Source of the DNA: Pempheris klunzingeri | Taxonomy: Eukaryota > Chordata > Actinopteri > Acropomatiformes > Pempheridae | Reading direction: 5' to 3' | Assembly: GCF_042242105.1 (NCBI RefSeq) | Contig: NC_092026.1 | Span: 16,211,691 to 16,275,690 of the forward strand | Length of the DNA stretch: 64,000 bases | Shown: piece after piece, positions 11,620 through 25,500 of the stretch | Layout: every line of letters starts with the position of its first letter | Numbering within the stretch: the first letter of the stretch is position 1 | The notes under the pieces: generated by a model | The model's input: only the letters and a program-made list of their open reading frames with translations | The model's database searches: none | What the model was told of the DNA's origin: nothing | Translations under genes and position numbers: made by a program

Positions 11620-14600
11620 TTTTTAACTCCTGAAAAAGAGGAGGGCACCGCAGTCTTATCCACATTTCTAGTATGTGATGTAAGGAGCAGCAGGGCCACT
11701 AGGGGGTGCTAGCATAGCATTTGTTGTCTGAGTCTAGTTTGCCCAATAGTCCAGGTCCTCAAATGAGTAGAGCAACACTTACTCAAATGTGTGAACAGTC
11801 CCTTAGAAAACAAAAGCTGACACTCAACAAGTTTGTTTTTTGTGACTGGTATGGCTGAATCATAATGACAATAACAAATCGAATACGGTATGCGTGTGGT
11901 TTTAGTACATATCAGACAAAAACATCGATCTGAAAATGATCGGAAAATCTAAAACCGCTATAAGCGAGTCTACAGCTCTCATGAATGTCGTACTTCCTCA
12001 TTATAACAAACTGAAACACAAACAAATTTGGGCAGTTAGAAATCGATCCAGTACAGCAGCAGTGCGCTCCTGTTGTTGCAGGCCTGGTGGAAACACATTA
12101 GCTTAGTCACAGAGGAGAACATTGATTACATATTGATTTGAAGAAGAAGGAAGGCCTTTATCTCGGCAGATGCTTTTCAGTAGAGAAGAAGCACGGGGCA
12201 AAGAAGCCGCGCTCCAAAACGGCACGTGTTAGCAGTGTGACAGCAGCACCAAAGGCCACCATACCCAAGGCTAATAAGTGCACACTTTGATTTGACCACA
12301 CGGTCAGTTTTCCATACAGGACACATAACTGACAGTTTGCCTTTATGTCAGGCGAAGACCATCTTATAGAAAACCTCCAGGGCTCCAATTCAGCTGCCTT
12401 TTTACATTCTTTTAACACATTTGAATAAATGAAGACTTTCATTCACATTCAGTCCTAAGATCTTAAAACAAAATAGTCAGGGGTGGCAGAATAAGAGAAG
12501 TCTACACTGTAATTTAGTCCAGCACAGAAATCCTGTAATAAATATTATGTTTTTTAAACCTGCCTGAACAGGAGATGATGTGATGATCTGAGTGGTAATT
12601 CCAGGCTCTAGGATGTGTCGGGTTGCTTCGTTTTACCGAAGGCCCTTTAATGTTGGAAATATTTTTGCCCTTCCATATAAATGATTTAAGGGGGAAAAAT
12701 ATCTTTTAATATTTTACTGCATCATACATGAACACCAAGATGGAGTCTGAAAATACAGAATTGAATTCTTGACACACAGAAACCATTGAGGAGGAAAGCT
12801 TAGCTAAGTGAGGAACTTATTTGGCGCTGGTTCTGCGTTGCATTGGATTACATCAGAAAAGGGTTTCTTGTCCAGTCCACAGAAGGTTTTTTTTTTTGAT
12901 GGGTTCGCTCACCACAAAAACATGACAGAAGCATGAGAGTAATTTGAAACAGGAAGAATATTTAAAGGGAAGGTTGACCCAAAATCAGGGGGAAAAAAAC
13001 AATTTCCTCACCTTCCCCCAAGTGCTATTGAACTATGAAGATGGTTTGGTGTTTTTGTAGTGAGGTTTGAGATACGCCAACACCCCAAATCAACTAAACT
13101 CACTGGAGTTTAGTTTGCAGTGATCAAAGTGAGCAAAGACTATTACTTCTGAAAACTCAACATCGAAGTATGTGAAGTGAAACTCTGCCCTGGCTGCTCA
13201 GAGATGAAAGACCATGGGTGTTCATGGTTTCCAGAGGACAGAGATCTTAATGTCGGGCCATTCCTCCTTTTGCAGAATATTAGGCCAAATTGTCAATGAT
13301 GCACAAAAGATATTTACTAATACTGTTTAATAAGGGTTCAAATTGATTGTCATTCATAATGATGTAATGTATATGTAAATGGAGGACGTGTCAGAATTCC
13401 TTTTGATCACAATCTGATTTCCAATACATCAACAAGTTTTTCCATTCTCACTCTCATTACAATGTGAATCGGTGATGTTTGCTTAAACATGTCTGTCCTT
13501 TCTCTCCTGACCTCGTCAGCCGCGCGATGTTTTTAATTTCGTGGCATATGATTGAATTATTAAATGTAATAAGTAACTGAACAAACAGTCATCACTTGAT
13601 GACCCATTAAGCTTTACCTAATCACATAAACTCATCGAGACTTGATGCTTAATAGTGAGTGACAGGAATTCATGACACACATAATGCATTCACTCATTAA
13701 ATCAGAGACAAAGAAAAGCTTAATGTTGGCATTAAATCGAGGTTTTCAGCCATTTTTGAATCAGTGTTACTTTGTTAAGTGTAGAGTCATAGTTTCACAT
13801 CTAAAGAAACTGACACATTGCATTGTGGGATTGTTAGCAGAATTTAGTGAACATGCCATGGACATTTTTTTATGTTCCATCATGGGAATTGGCCGTCAGT
13901 AAGTGTGGTGCACTGGATTAGATCTGGAGTGAGATCACTGCTCCCACAGAAAAAAGCACGTGAAACCAGAACTTTTCCACCACTGTTTTTGTACAGATTG
14001 AAGAACCGAGACATAACGTGTCAATTAATAAGCATAAGAGGTGCTGGTAGGAGGAATCTGCTACCTTTGCACAGAGCCATGCTTGCTGTTTCTCCCCCAC
14101 TTTTAGCATTTATGCTTAAATAAGCTAATTCACCAGACAAATAAAGAGAGAGGCGTCAATCATCTCGTCTAACTCTTGGCCATTAATCACATTACCCCAA
14201 ACGTCAAACTGTTCCTTTATAGAATGTGATTTTGAGAGTTTGCTGTCATGTTTTGGCAGTTGTGCAGACATTGAGGCACTACTAAATACCACTACTTGAT
14301 TTCTATTGGTTTTACTTGATGCATTGCACAGTATCACAGACATTACAAATTCACTCCACCATGTAAGCCAATGTTGAGATCAATACTAATCTCATGACGG
14401 CATCTCGTTAGTTTGCCATATTTTGCAGAACACATGGTTCGCTCTCACCTTTTGACCTGCTATTAATCCGCATTACTGGAAACGTGGGGAGCACAGCATG
14501 AGGCATTCGGTCCATAATGAGGTTAATTTCTGTCTTTTTCTTCAACCCTCTATTACAATCACTCGGCCTGATGCTTCACTGTGGATTTCAGGCTATGACC

Positions 14601-17600
14601 AAACCGGTTTTAATCACACGTGCTTCATTCTGAGCGTGATATCCAAGCGAGACTGGCCTGGCTCCTTCTCGCTCCCTTTTGTTGTTTGGTTATTATAGCT
14701 CTGTGCATGTATAATCAGCTCTGCACGCTCAGGAGACAAAACAGAGGAACAATGACCTTTAGGGTACAATGAGACATTGCTCCTTGAAAGCAAATCACAT
14801 GGATTCCCCAGAGATTCAGCAACGCTTCTTTCAATGCCACTCAATGTCTGGCCACACCAGCGTATGGCCATCACTTCAGCCTCCCCATGTCCCGGTCTAT
14901 CCCCAGATACACTGCACAGACCTATGCCAGTATTACCTCCCAGCTAACATGCCTACACCCACACTTCAGGGGAACATGTATCTCATTAGTTATGCACAGT
15001 GCTCACTGAAAATAGTCTTTCTTTGGTGCAAAGTGAGGAGTAAGTTCGACAGGCTTTCACTGGCACACAGTAGGTGGTTTTTCCTCTTTTAAGCCTCCTC
15101 TGTCTCCCCTGCACTCGAGAAGTATTCTTTTGCCCGAAAATCCCAGTAAATGCCTACAGAATGAGTCAGCGACAGAAAGACAGAGAGAGGGAGGATTTCT
15201 GTCACGATTTGAGAGACTGATAGGGTGTCACAAAAAGAAACTGTATCATATTGTCCTCGTTCTCTCTCTATTTCCTCCAGGCTTCTGTGCAGCTGTCAAA
15301 TGCATGCTATTATCTGACAGTTATCTGACCTCTTTAAGGGTGATAAAATCCTTTATGCATCATTTCCCCGTTCTCCGACACATTACGTATAAAATCCAGT
15401 CTGTCTCTGTCTGAAGAATTCACCTTATCTGTGTGCTCATTGCCATCGGTCTCTTGATCACCTACTGGAGGAAGAAAAGCAAAACAAACAACAAAAAAAA
15501 CCTCTCTCTCAACATAGAAATCAACATAAATATAGGACATATGAGATGCCAAAGGACTCTAGGACTCATCGTCTCCTTGACAACAGTCTCCAAGCAACCA
15601 TTACTCCTCAAAGCATTTCTCCAACCCCATCTCTCTCCCTCTCTCTCCTCAACCCCTCTTTCTCTTTGCCAGTTTGCCTTCCTCTCAAGAGTCCTCCCAT
15701 TTATCCACTTCACAGTTACTGTACCAGAATCAGAAGCTGAAAACCGTAGCTATCTGATGTGATCTCATGTGATTGGCTGCGGGGAACAGTGCTCCTGCTT
15801 TTTAGCCTGAGGCACTTCTCTACACCTGCTAAAACTAGGGTGGAGCAGAGAGAGGGGAGGCTCACAAAAATGTTTACAGTCATTCTGTTTTTGGAGACTC
15901 CAACCACTAAAACGCTTCTTTGGCGCATTGTGTTAGAGTAACAGACTGATCAAGTATCGGTGAACTTACTCGTTAAGTGTTGAGGAATCCAAAAGGTCAG
16001 TCCAGACTGTTGACCCATAAATCATCCCTGTAACTGATGCAGCTAACTTTATTTGAACTATTTCAGGTAACCAGATATGCCTTAGTTATTTTTAGACATT
16101 AAACATCCATAATCACATAATCTTAGGATGGAGGATAAGTAATTTCTATCATGTATTGTCCTACAGTTGCTAGACAGATTGATACAAATTCAGTTAACCT
16201 GAATTGCAAAGAAACATATTTGCCCACTTACCTCCAGTGATATTTAGCCACAGAGATAGTTTTGATATTATTTGTTTTGAGGTATGATTTTTTTTTCATG
16301 TTGCCAGTGAATAATTTAATAGAGTTCTGAGTCGGTAACAACACTGGGGAAACACGGAACTAGTAGCCAAGCTGAATTTTTATCTTATCTTTAACCTAGA
16401 AACATTAACGATGCCTTGCAACACAGTGAGTAATACATTACAACATTAATAGCTACACCTAAGTTAGACAACTCAAAATGTCTGCTGTGAAAAAGGTGGA
16501 TTTAACTTCCTGTGGCTGCAGACCAGAGGTACCTCTGCAGTCGACAGGAGGTACGTGGAAAGATTGTGGACCAGCTCACATATTGAGTCAACTGAACACC
16601 TGAACAACACAAGTTGTGATAGAAAGTGTGTGAAAAATAGTTAGCAAGTGAGCAGAGAAGCTGTTAGCTAAAAGTAATGAGCTTGAAATAACTGAATGCT
16701 CTACAGTAATGGAAAAGCGGTTGAAATAGCTAATAGTAAGGGATAAACATTATTGAATGGTGACAAATTAGTAATGGGTAAATGGTTTATTCGCTTAATT
16801 GCCTGATAAATACCTGATTTTTTTTTTAGCGGAAATGAGTTGTGACTACAACTTTGACATAAGAGCACATGTTAAGTTGATGGGGCAAACTTGTTTAAAA
16901 CAGTTGCTTATTTACAAATCGTACAGGCACGGAGCAACACTAGCATTCTGGACTCACCTGATAAATCTCGGGCCAATATTCACTCGCTTTTAGCTCTGTT
17001 TTTGGTCTTCACCAACTCCCAAAGGAAATATCTGACTCTTTTGCTGCTAAATGCTGCAGTATGTTGACCTGCTTTGTTCACAGTCTTACACTGCACCTAA
17101 GTGCTGTTTGGTGCTGGGCAGGTAGTTCACAGTGGGATTTTTTTTCGAGCTTCTTCATTGAAAATTGATGCTATGAGAGTTGTGAGATTCAATCAAAACA
17201 CCAAGTTGCGAGTAGGACAGCTTAACAATGAGCTGAAACTCTAAAGCTCCGTAATGCAGAGGGGAGCAACAGATTTGGCAAATAATTCTCTGTAGATTCA
17301 CCACTAGAAGAAACCTCTTACTTCATATTGTTTCATATTGTCATTGATACATTCTTATTATGGATAATGAGCAATTGATAAAGACTTGAAATAGAAAGTA
17401 ATAGATGGTTCAGCTGCTGGTACTCCAAGTGCTTAGTGTGTTAATAAACACGATTGTAACAATATGCAATTTATGTAATTAACAGTGATAAACTACATCC
17501 AGTGTAAAGTGACATGACAATTAAGGAGTACTTGATTTGGGAACAACTGCCATGGAGGACCACAGCGAAGATGGAGATGCATTTTGGTTTTTACTTTCTC

Positions 17601-19248
17601 ATCACTGAACAGATCTCCCGTAATGCATGTGTTCTGTGTATATCTTGAGGTCAGGGCAGTTATATATTGCTTTGTCTTGGTTCATATACTCCCACCTGAT
17701 ACTATCTATTTTTACCCTGAGATTTTGTTACAGACACAAAGCGTTGACATTGCATGTTTCTGCTACTTAGTCCTAAATGGAACAAGTGTCCTGAGAGGCC
17801 GTCTCACAGTCTGTCTAAAGGACCTATGAGTCATCTGATGACCTGACACGCCATCCCTCAACCTAGTAACGGCTGGAACGAGACATTCATTTCATGGCGT
17901 TGTTATAAAAAAAATGACAAGACGCTCATTGAGGATGTCAAACAAAAATGAATTTATTCTCAGTTGAGAGACGGGAGTGCTTAGTAGACGGTGACAAACG
18001 AAGTGAGCATGTGTCAGTGACGCTGCCACGCTTGACGAGATATCCAAACGTTTCCAGAACGTTCTCTTTTGGGTCACCTGTGTGGCCAGCCCCCACAGAA
18101 TTCAGTCTCAACACACATAATAATGCCAGTAGGTAGAAAGAGAAAAAATGAAAACATCAAACAGCCACAGGTAGATTAGGTTTTCTCTTGTTTGTCCTCC
18201 TGTGCTTCAACAACATCCGAGCGCTCTGTGACTCAGCTCCTATTGAAGAAAAGATCAGCCTGGTCATCCCTGCTGACGTCTCAGTCCTTGTAGCCATCTT
18301 TCTTTTGCTCCAAATCCTACGGTAAAGGGTTCTTTGTGCTGATCGCTCATGATGCATTCAGCTGAGATATGGCTTGGCCGCTGATGTTTTTATCCTTGTA
18401 TAAAAACCACAGAAAGGACGTATGCCATTGGTGGTGTCATCAAACACTTCTTCAGACTACGGGACACAAAAGGTGGACGCAGTGTGAAGATTGTGGCATA
18501 CAAAATGCACAGAGAGGGAGCATTTATTTCATTAATAAAGGGTCTTGCCTTTGAGATGGCATTGCTAGAGACACTAGCTAGATTGTGCATTAGCTATTGG
18601 CCACTGAGGTACAGTCAATCCAGTATCGTGTTTCTGTAAAACCTACAGGGTCATGTCTTAATCGTCTATTCAGCATGCTATAAAACTGTTTACAATAGGT
18701 ATACATTAGATTGCTATCAGTCTCTACATCATCAGTGCGTGCTACTTGGATGTGTGTGTATTTGTGACCCCCCCCCCCCCATTTCACCACACGTCCAATT
18801 AGTATCTTGGAGTGACTCTATCCACTGCTGCTAATTCTCTCTCGCCTGCTCTCATCAGGCAATGAATGCTGGCTGATTCACCCAAACATGTTCACGTCCT
18901 TATCTGCTTCTCTGTTTTCCCCTCCAACCTGGCCCCCCTCTCCCCCAGACCTGGTTTCACTGATAGAGAGAAGATGGAGAAGATGGAGGTTCAGTGTTGC
19001 AATCCTGATATTCTCCCACTTTATCTCCCTTGACCTTTATCTGCTATTGCTAAATTTCTCTCCTTCCGCCCCACTAATTTTCTCACTCATGTGAGTCTCC
19101 TTCTGGTCCCTACATTTAGTCATCTGCTCTTCCCTACTATCTCCCATGTCATCCTCTTTTCCTCCCCCTCCCCCATATCCTTCAATCTGGTGTGTGTGTG
19201 TGTACATGTGTGGGTGTGTGTCTCTTTGCCTGTGTGTACGCATGTGTG
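11620..19248. other. NOP9-REM2 intergenic region (convergent genes)
   Basis: No multi-exon coding signal was found on either strand; long frames are absent and short ones lack family motifs. Contents seen: a dispersed repeat near 12961-13200, a C-run at about 18770-18780, and pyrimidine-rich and TG-rich stretches at 19130-19250. A TTTATT at 18523-18528 (AATAAA on the minus strand) is a candidate poly-A signal for REM2, about 0.72 kb past its stop. The AT-rich 13340-14680 part contains homeodomain-type ATTA/TAAT words, but conservation cannot be judged here. Confidence 0.55.
12961..13200. repeat. dispersed fish repeat fragment
   Basis: The string AAGGTTGACCCAAAATCAG, then CACCTTCCCCCAAGTGCTATT, GTTTGGTGTTTTTGTAGTGAGG and GAAAACTCAACATCGAAG, follows a layout I recognise from memory as a common teleost interspersed element (coding-free, about 240 bp). 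No terminal repeat or tRNA head is clear. Confidence 0.45.
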
Positions 19249-19577
19249 TCACAGTGCACTGAGGTCGTGGCATGAGCGGGACTTCTGCCGTAGGATCTTG
19301 CTGCCCCGGTGGCGGCTCATCTCCCGGTAGCGTCCACGGTCCCGGTCCCGGTCTCGACCGTATGAGCGCGGTACCAGCCCCGCCAGGAAGCGCTTGGCCC
19401 GGCTGGTCAGGCTCTCCCTGCGGCCCGCCCCGGGGTCGCCGTCGGTCCAGCCGGGGCCCACGCAGTCGCCCCTCGCAGTCCGGACTGCGGCCTCCAACAG
19501 CTCGTTGGTGCCGTGGTCCAGAGAGGCCGAGAGCTCCATGTAGAGGCAGTCGAACATCATGGCGCTGGATTGGGCCT
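19249..19577 (-). CDS. rem2: REM2 coding exon 5 (G5 and C-terminal tail)
   Basis: Encodes FDCLYMELSASLDHGTNELL, then a Gly/Asp/Arg linker, RRESLTSRAKRFLAGLVPR, an Arg/Asp repeat (YGRDRDRDRGRYRE) and the end ILRQKSRSCHDLSAL. The basic tail normally gives phosphoinositide and calmodulin binding and the RS(x)S site binds 14-3-3 in the family. The Arg-Asp insert just before the signature is not in the mammalian proteins I know. Confidence 0.93.
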
Positions 19578-22500
19578 CTGGTGACAGAGGGGAAGATGGG
19601 TTTAGAGAACTGTTTGTATGGCGAACATTTTAAATAATTGAGGCTTCACACACTAGCAGCTGCAAACAGCAATTAGAGGCAGCAGCTACAAATGTAAGGA
19701 CATTAGCTCATGAAACCAGCAAACCATCCAGAGCCTGTTTACGACCCAGCTGCTGTGAGGTGTGCATCTCCACGAGATAATACCTCTGGATGGACAGCTC
19801 ACTCACTGCTGTTTGGGAGACTCCATTAGACTCTTAGCTCTAATTTGCTGCTTCTTCTGCGCCAAATTGTGACAAATGGAGTCAATCTACAGCATCTCAC
19901 TTAATGGGGAATGACACTCCTCTCTGCTTAGTGTGCTTTAGAAATCTTATCTGGCATAAAGAGAAATAGCCATGAAGGGTGTGATGTGATTTAGGGGTTG
20001 TGATTTATTACAAAATATTTTTCATCCATTTGTTTATATACTGTATGATTAACCGCTTTTTTTCAGATTTCAATCAAAGATTTTGCTCAGTTGCCATGGA
20101 GATACTTCTGTTTACATGTGAAGGGGCATCCACAGATAAGGACTGTGTGATACAGCTGAAAGCAACAAAAAAAAAAATCTAAGCAAGTTAACCTTGAGCT
20201 GGGATTGCTTTGTCAAACTACGCTCCACAAAAGGTCAAGAAAAGCGCTGTGGATGACATCATAACCGTTAGTGAGCTCGCATGTTACCATCTCCATCTCC
20301 ATGACAACCAAGCAAACCCCATCCTCTGATGAGGACCATGTGGTATGGTTAAAAGCCTTGAAAAAAGTGGACCTTAAATTGGGTTTCTTTTTGAAGGATT
20401 TGGCGAAATCACATTCTGTGGTTAAAGTTCAGTTTTGACCAATATTCACAAATCAATAGGTTTAAACTGATTTTCATTCAGATTTCATGTGTCCTGCTGC
20501 AATAGGACACTGGCCACTGTAGTTTAAAGGTTCCACCGCAAAGAGCGTCACTAAGACAGTTAATACAAAGTGAAGAGAAAAATGAAAAGTCACCAAACAA
20601 GAAATTATTTAAACTAGCATTTGGAGCAGAGACACTAGCTAAATATCAATGCTGCAAATGGTAATCATAAAATCATGAATCACCCTGTACTGTATTCTGT
20701 ATTATAGATGCGCAGTGGCAGGATGGGGTTAATGTTGCCACTGGCTGAGTTGTATAAGCTCAAATCTCTTGGTTGCAGCTCAAATGGGAAAACAGTTTCT
20801 ATCTCGGTGTGACTCCCCTGGATAAGGGCAGGTCGACTAAACGTGTTGTTGACAAGGCTCAGTATCTCAGCTAAAAGCTGCCTGTTTGTTCCTGGTCAAA
20901 CAAGCCAGGACGATAAGGAGAGCTGGAAGATACAGATCACTCTGCAGCAAACAGGCTTCATTGTCAGCTCAAACGGCATTCTCTTTTCAACTATACCTAA
21001 CGCTTTTTTGATTGCCAGCGCTCTGCTCAGGGTCAGTGTCTACGAGCTCCTGAATTGAAAAAGAACCACAAAGTGTTGGCGGCAGGGAGAAGTCACTTCC
21101 ATAGATCAATTTTGTGTGGGTTTCAGAACAATGGTTTCTTTTTCTTTTTTCTTTTGAGCAATAACCATGATTCTGTGTATTAATCTAGAAAAATGATTTC
21201 AAGTACACAGTAATATCCTGTAAGCACAGATAGAAAACTCAATTCATCTACTCCCCAGAGGATACAAACACAGGACAAAAGTAAAACAAATTAAATAAAA
21301 TAAGCACTTCAAAATGTCGATGAAGAATCTTTTCAGGGAAAATGAGTGACTACTGCCCAAAATGGGATTTTAAATTGAGCATGTCGAAACTATTGAGGAG
21401 GTAAAATGTTTTTCTATTAACTGTCAGCAATAATTCTTATTTCATTATTTTCGGCTGGCACCTTTCGATGGCAATAACTGTCTGTAAGACAAAGATGAAC
21501 ATTAAAATGATTGCCCAAACTGTGGGATGTTTTCCCAACAGCTTTGACCTATAGCACTAATAGTCATTCCTCCCATCAGCCATCAGACTATTTAACAGAA
21601 GCGTCACTGGCCGAAAACACTGGCAGAAACAGTCCATAGTCACTACATGGTAGCTGATTGGCACTGTTTTTTCACTCATCATTTCATATACCTCTCCATA
21701 CTGTACATTTATGTTCATAGTGTAAATATTTATTTATTATCATTACAATATTACTATTGCTTATTTTTCTACTGTTGATTATTTTATTTCTTTTCTCTCT
21801 ATTACTGCTCATCTTGCCCTGCGTCTGTTGCTGCTCTAATATGTAAATTTCCCCCTATGGGGGATCAGTAAAGTCTATCTTATCTTATCTTAATGCACAA
21901 TTTTTAAGCACAAAATGGGAAATGGTAAATGGTCTGTATTTGTATTTGTATAGTGCCTTTCTAGTCATTTCAACTACTCAGAGAGCTTTTACATCATATC
22001 CTCAATCATTCAGGAGGTATCTAAGTTGGAGGAGACTATTCTTTCACACACATTCACACGCTGAAGCTTCTTCAGGAGCAAGTTGGGGTTCAGTGCCTTG
22101 CCCAAGGACACTTTGACATGCTGACTCATAGCTGGGGATCGAACCACCGACTTTCCGATTACGTGACGACCCACTCTGCCTATGAGCCGTAGCCATATCT
22201 CAGTGTAATAGCAACAAAAATGGACCATTAATAATTAATCATTATCCATACTTGACAAGTTATTAAATATTCATGCCTCATTAAATCTAGTTAAAGCCTG
22301 GTTAATATCCTCTACTGCATTGTAACATTTTATGTGCGTTTTGTGTGGCTGCACTTACACAGCGTGAACTGAATGTGACAGTGTTATACAGATATTACAG
22401 AAAAACACAACAAAATTTAATCTGGGTGTAATAATCTTGCTGTGTAGCAGCTGTCGACCCAGAGCAGAGTCACCTAATAGTGGGTGAGGTAAGAGTGGGA

Positions 22501-25500
22501 GGAAAAAAGACAAATCCCAAACCAGATCAGCAGGGCTTATCCTAATACCTACGACAGCTGATTGAATTGAACTGAGTCTTTATAACCTGTTTAAAGAGTG
22601 TCTGCGAAATTGAATTGGAGAGGAGGGGAGACAAGATGAGAAAACAAGGAGAGAGACAAGATGAGGGAGGACAGGAGAGGAGAGGAAATAAGTGCAGGAG
22701 AGGAGGAAACTATGGTAAGAGGAGAGAGAGGAGAGGAGAGGAGAGGAGGAATGGACAGAGAAATGAGGAGAGAAGAAGTCAGGAACAGGAGACTACGCAA
22801 TGAGACAATGAGGAGGAGAGGAGACAAAATAGGAGAGGAAATATAGCGGTTAGAAGACAAGGAGCAGACAGGAGACAAGGAAACGAGAGAACGGAGGAGA
22901 CGAGACAAAATTAAAGAAGAATGGGAGAAGACAGGAAAGGTGGAGGGGAGAGGAGGAGACGAGACAGGAGAGAAAAGATGAGATGAGGGGAAGATGAGGC
23001 AGTGGGTCACCCACAGGTCCCCGATTAAGAGAAAGGAAACAAGGGGAAGGACAATGAAGCGAGAGAGGTGTTGAGACGAATAGGGAGAAACATGAAGAAA
23101 GAGACGCGGAGAGGAGATGACAGGCGAGATGGCAGACGAAATGAGCAAGCAGGAAGAGAGGACGGCGACAGAAGGAGACAGACGGCCAGAGGGAGGACAC
23201 AGACAGAGAGAGAATGTCGACTAAGCAAACGGAGCCAGAGTGCATATTAATCAAAGCCCCGAGGAGCAGGGCCACACCACAGCCATACTGAGAGAATGAC
23301 AAATATGTTGCCAGTGTGACAGTGTGTGTATCACTGTGTGTGTTAAGGACGGAGAGGGGGGGCGTGGGGGTGAGGGATAGCAGAATAAAAGTGTCACTGT
23401 ACATGCCATAAATAGACTTTATAACTTCAGCACTCTGAGCCAGGTTCTTTAAGGAGGATGTTCGCTGGCCGGGCAGCTTCGTCTGTCAGGCTCACGTATC
23501 AGAGAGGATACATGTGGTCTGTCCAGGGAGAACATACTGTAAGGACATCCTTGTCAGGCTCCCCGGGAACAGAGATGGGGCATTTCCATATCGCTGACCA
23601 CATCGCTGCTCATGTTTTTGTTGTTTTTTTTTTTTTACGGAGAGAGAATATGCTGAGTATGGGCATCTCTCATTACTCATTCCTCGCCGCCCTCCCTCCC
23701 TCCCTCCCTCCCTCCCTCCCTCCCCCTTCCACTCATGTTATTAAGTATACACCAGAGCAGTGACCGAACTTGAGTCGACAGCAATGCGCAGGCACCCAAG
23801 TGCACAAATTTTACACTTGCTGCCTCTGTTTAACTTGCAAAACAAAGCAAAGCAAAAGAGATTTGACCTCAGACTGTGGTTTGCACACTTCCACACAATA
23901 AACACAGACGCTGGCACGCACTCTTCATATGTGTTTGTGAGAACTTCCACCGACTGCATTCGTCATTTCTGTCTCAGCCCTCACTATTAAAAGCCTTAAG
24001 TTACCACCAACTGCGTAACCTAACTTACCTAAATCATCTCATTAATGAAACCTTAATCTTGTTATAACTCTAATCATGATCCTAAATTTAACCTGACTCA
24101 TACCAAAGGATTAGAACAATACAAACAACACAAATTCTTATAGTATATATATATAAACTATATACTGTAAGAATTTGTGTTGTTTTTAAAATATTCTTTC
24201 TAGATATATTTAAAAACCTCTGGCCTCTGGTGAACACATTATCTGAGAGACCCTGCCACTAAATCAGCAGCAGGTTTGAAGTTAACACTGATTTATCACA
24301 GGCAGCATGATCATTAACTAACATTCCCCAACAGCTTTGTCAGAATCAGCAGCCCAAGCTTACAGTAATTTACACAAATTATATAAACTACTATATAATA
24401 CTGAATTCATGCTTTGTCCAAACGGCCAACATATCAGTTGCTTTTACTACTTCTAGTCCAATACTTGTGATGATGTCCTTCTAAAGTCCATGGCTGTATT
24501 CTCCTGCCTTCATATCATAGCACATAGTTTAGATGCAAAACTTTCAAAACTGTCAAAGTCATGGAGGCACTTTTTGAACAGTCGTGCGGTTTTCTTGGTT
24601 TCACACAGGCTCCAACGCGACGCTCTGAAAACAGTGAGCCTCACAGGTGTGAATCACGCTCCGGTGCTTCGGTATCATCTGCTTCACTTGCTTGACGTGC
24701 AGTCTTTTCACGTTGCGGGTCTTTTGACTCAGTGGTAACATCAGAACCGCTTTAATATTAAAAGCCGAGTGGAGCGGAGGCTGACATAATTTAGTCTTCT
24801 ATTGTATGTGGACGTTGAGCCAATGAACCTTTACAGCCTCTCAGGAGGAGTTAATTTGGCAGTTTCTGATTGGCCATTTAAGGGCAGAATTTGACAAAAT
24901 GATCAGATCTTTCACAAGAGAGCTACAGAAGAACCTCTGTCATACTGTCAAAGAAGGACGTGGAGACAGATATTCCAAAAAGAGGTTGACATCAGCACAG
25001 ATGGAAAAATCCAACGCACTGATGCCTGAGTATATAGCAGCCAGTCTCAAGTGGTTCCCTCAAGGACAACAAAACAAGCCCCACTCACCCACAGCACACA
25101 CACACACTCACACAATGCGATTCACACATCTCTTTGAACGGAGACTCACACACACACACACACACACACATACACACACCATTCTCCTACATTCGCCCTT
25201 CCCTCTGTCACTCCTCTTCGTCCTTCTTATCAAAGTTCTCGCTTTGAAACACACAGCGAGAAGATATTTGCTTGTTTGTGCGTTCGTTGTGTCCGCGTGC
25301 ATGCGGGCAGTCGTGCACGTATGGCGAGTACAAACATACGTAAAGATAGTAAGTCCTGTTACAGAGAGATAACGGAGATGTGGCATCCTGAAAAAAGCAG
25401 CAAAACAAACAGAAAAAAAAAACGAGGAGCAGAGGGTCAGAAATGGAGAGAGTGATAGAGAAAGATAAAACAGCAGCAAACTATGTGTCTTTGTGGTGGA

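Noticed and set aside
22134-22189. A functional tRNA gene
   Set aside because: A and B boxes are present but the cloverleaf is not intact and the sequence continues into a SINE body and tail.
22591-23404. Minus-strand open frames rich in Ser, Leu and Pro (up to 185 codons)
   Set aside because: They are the complement of the purine tract; composition alone keeps them open, and no family motif is present.
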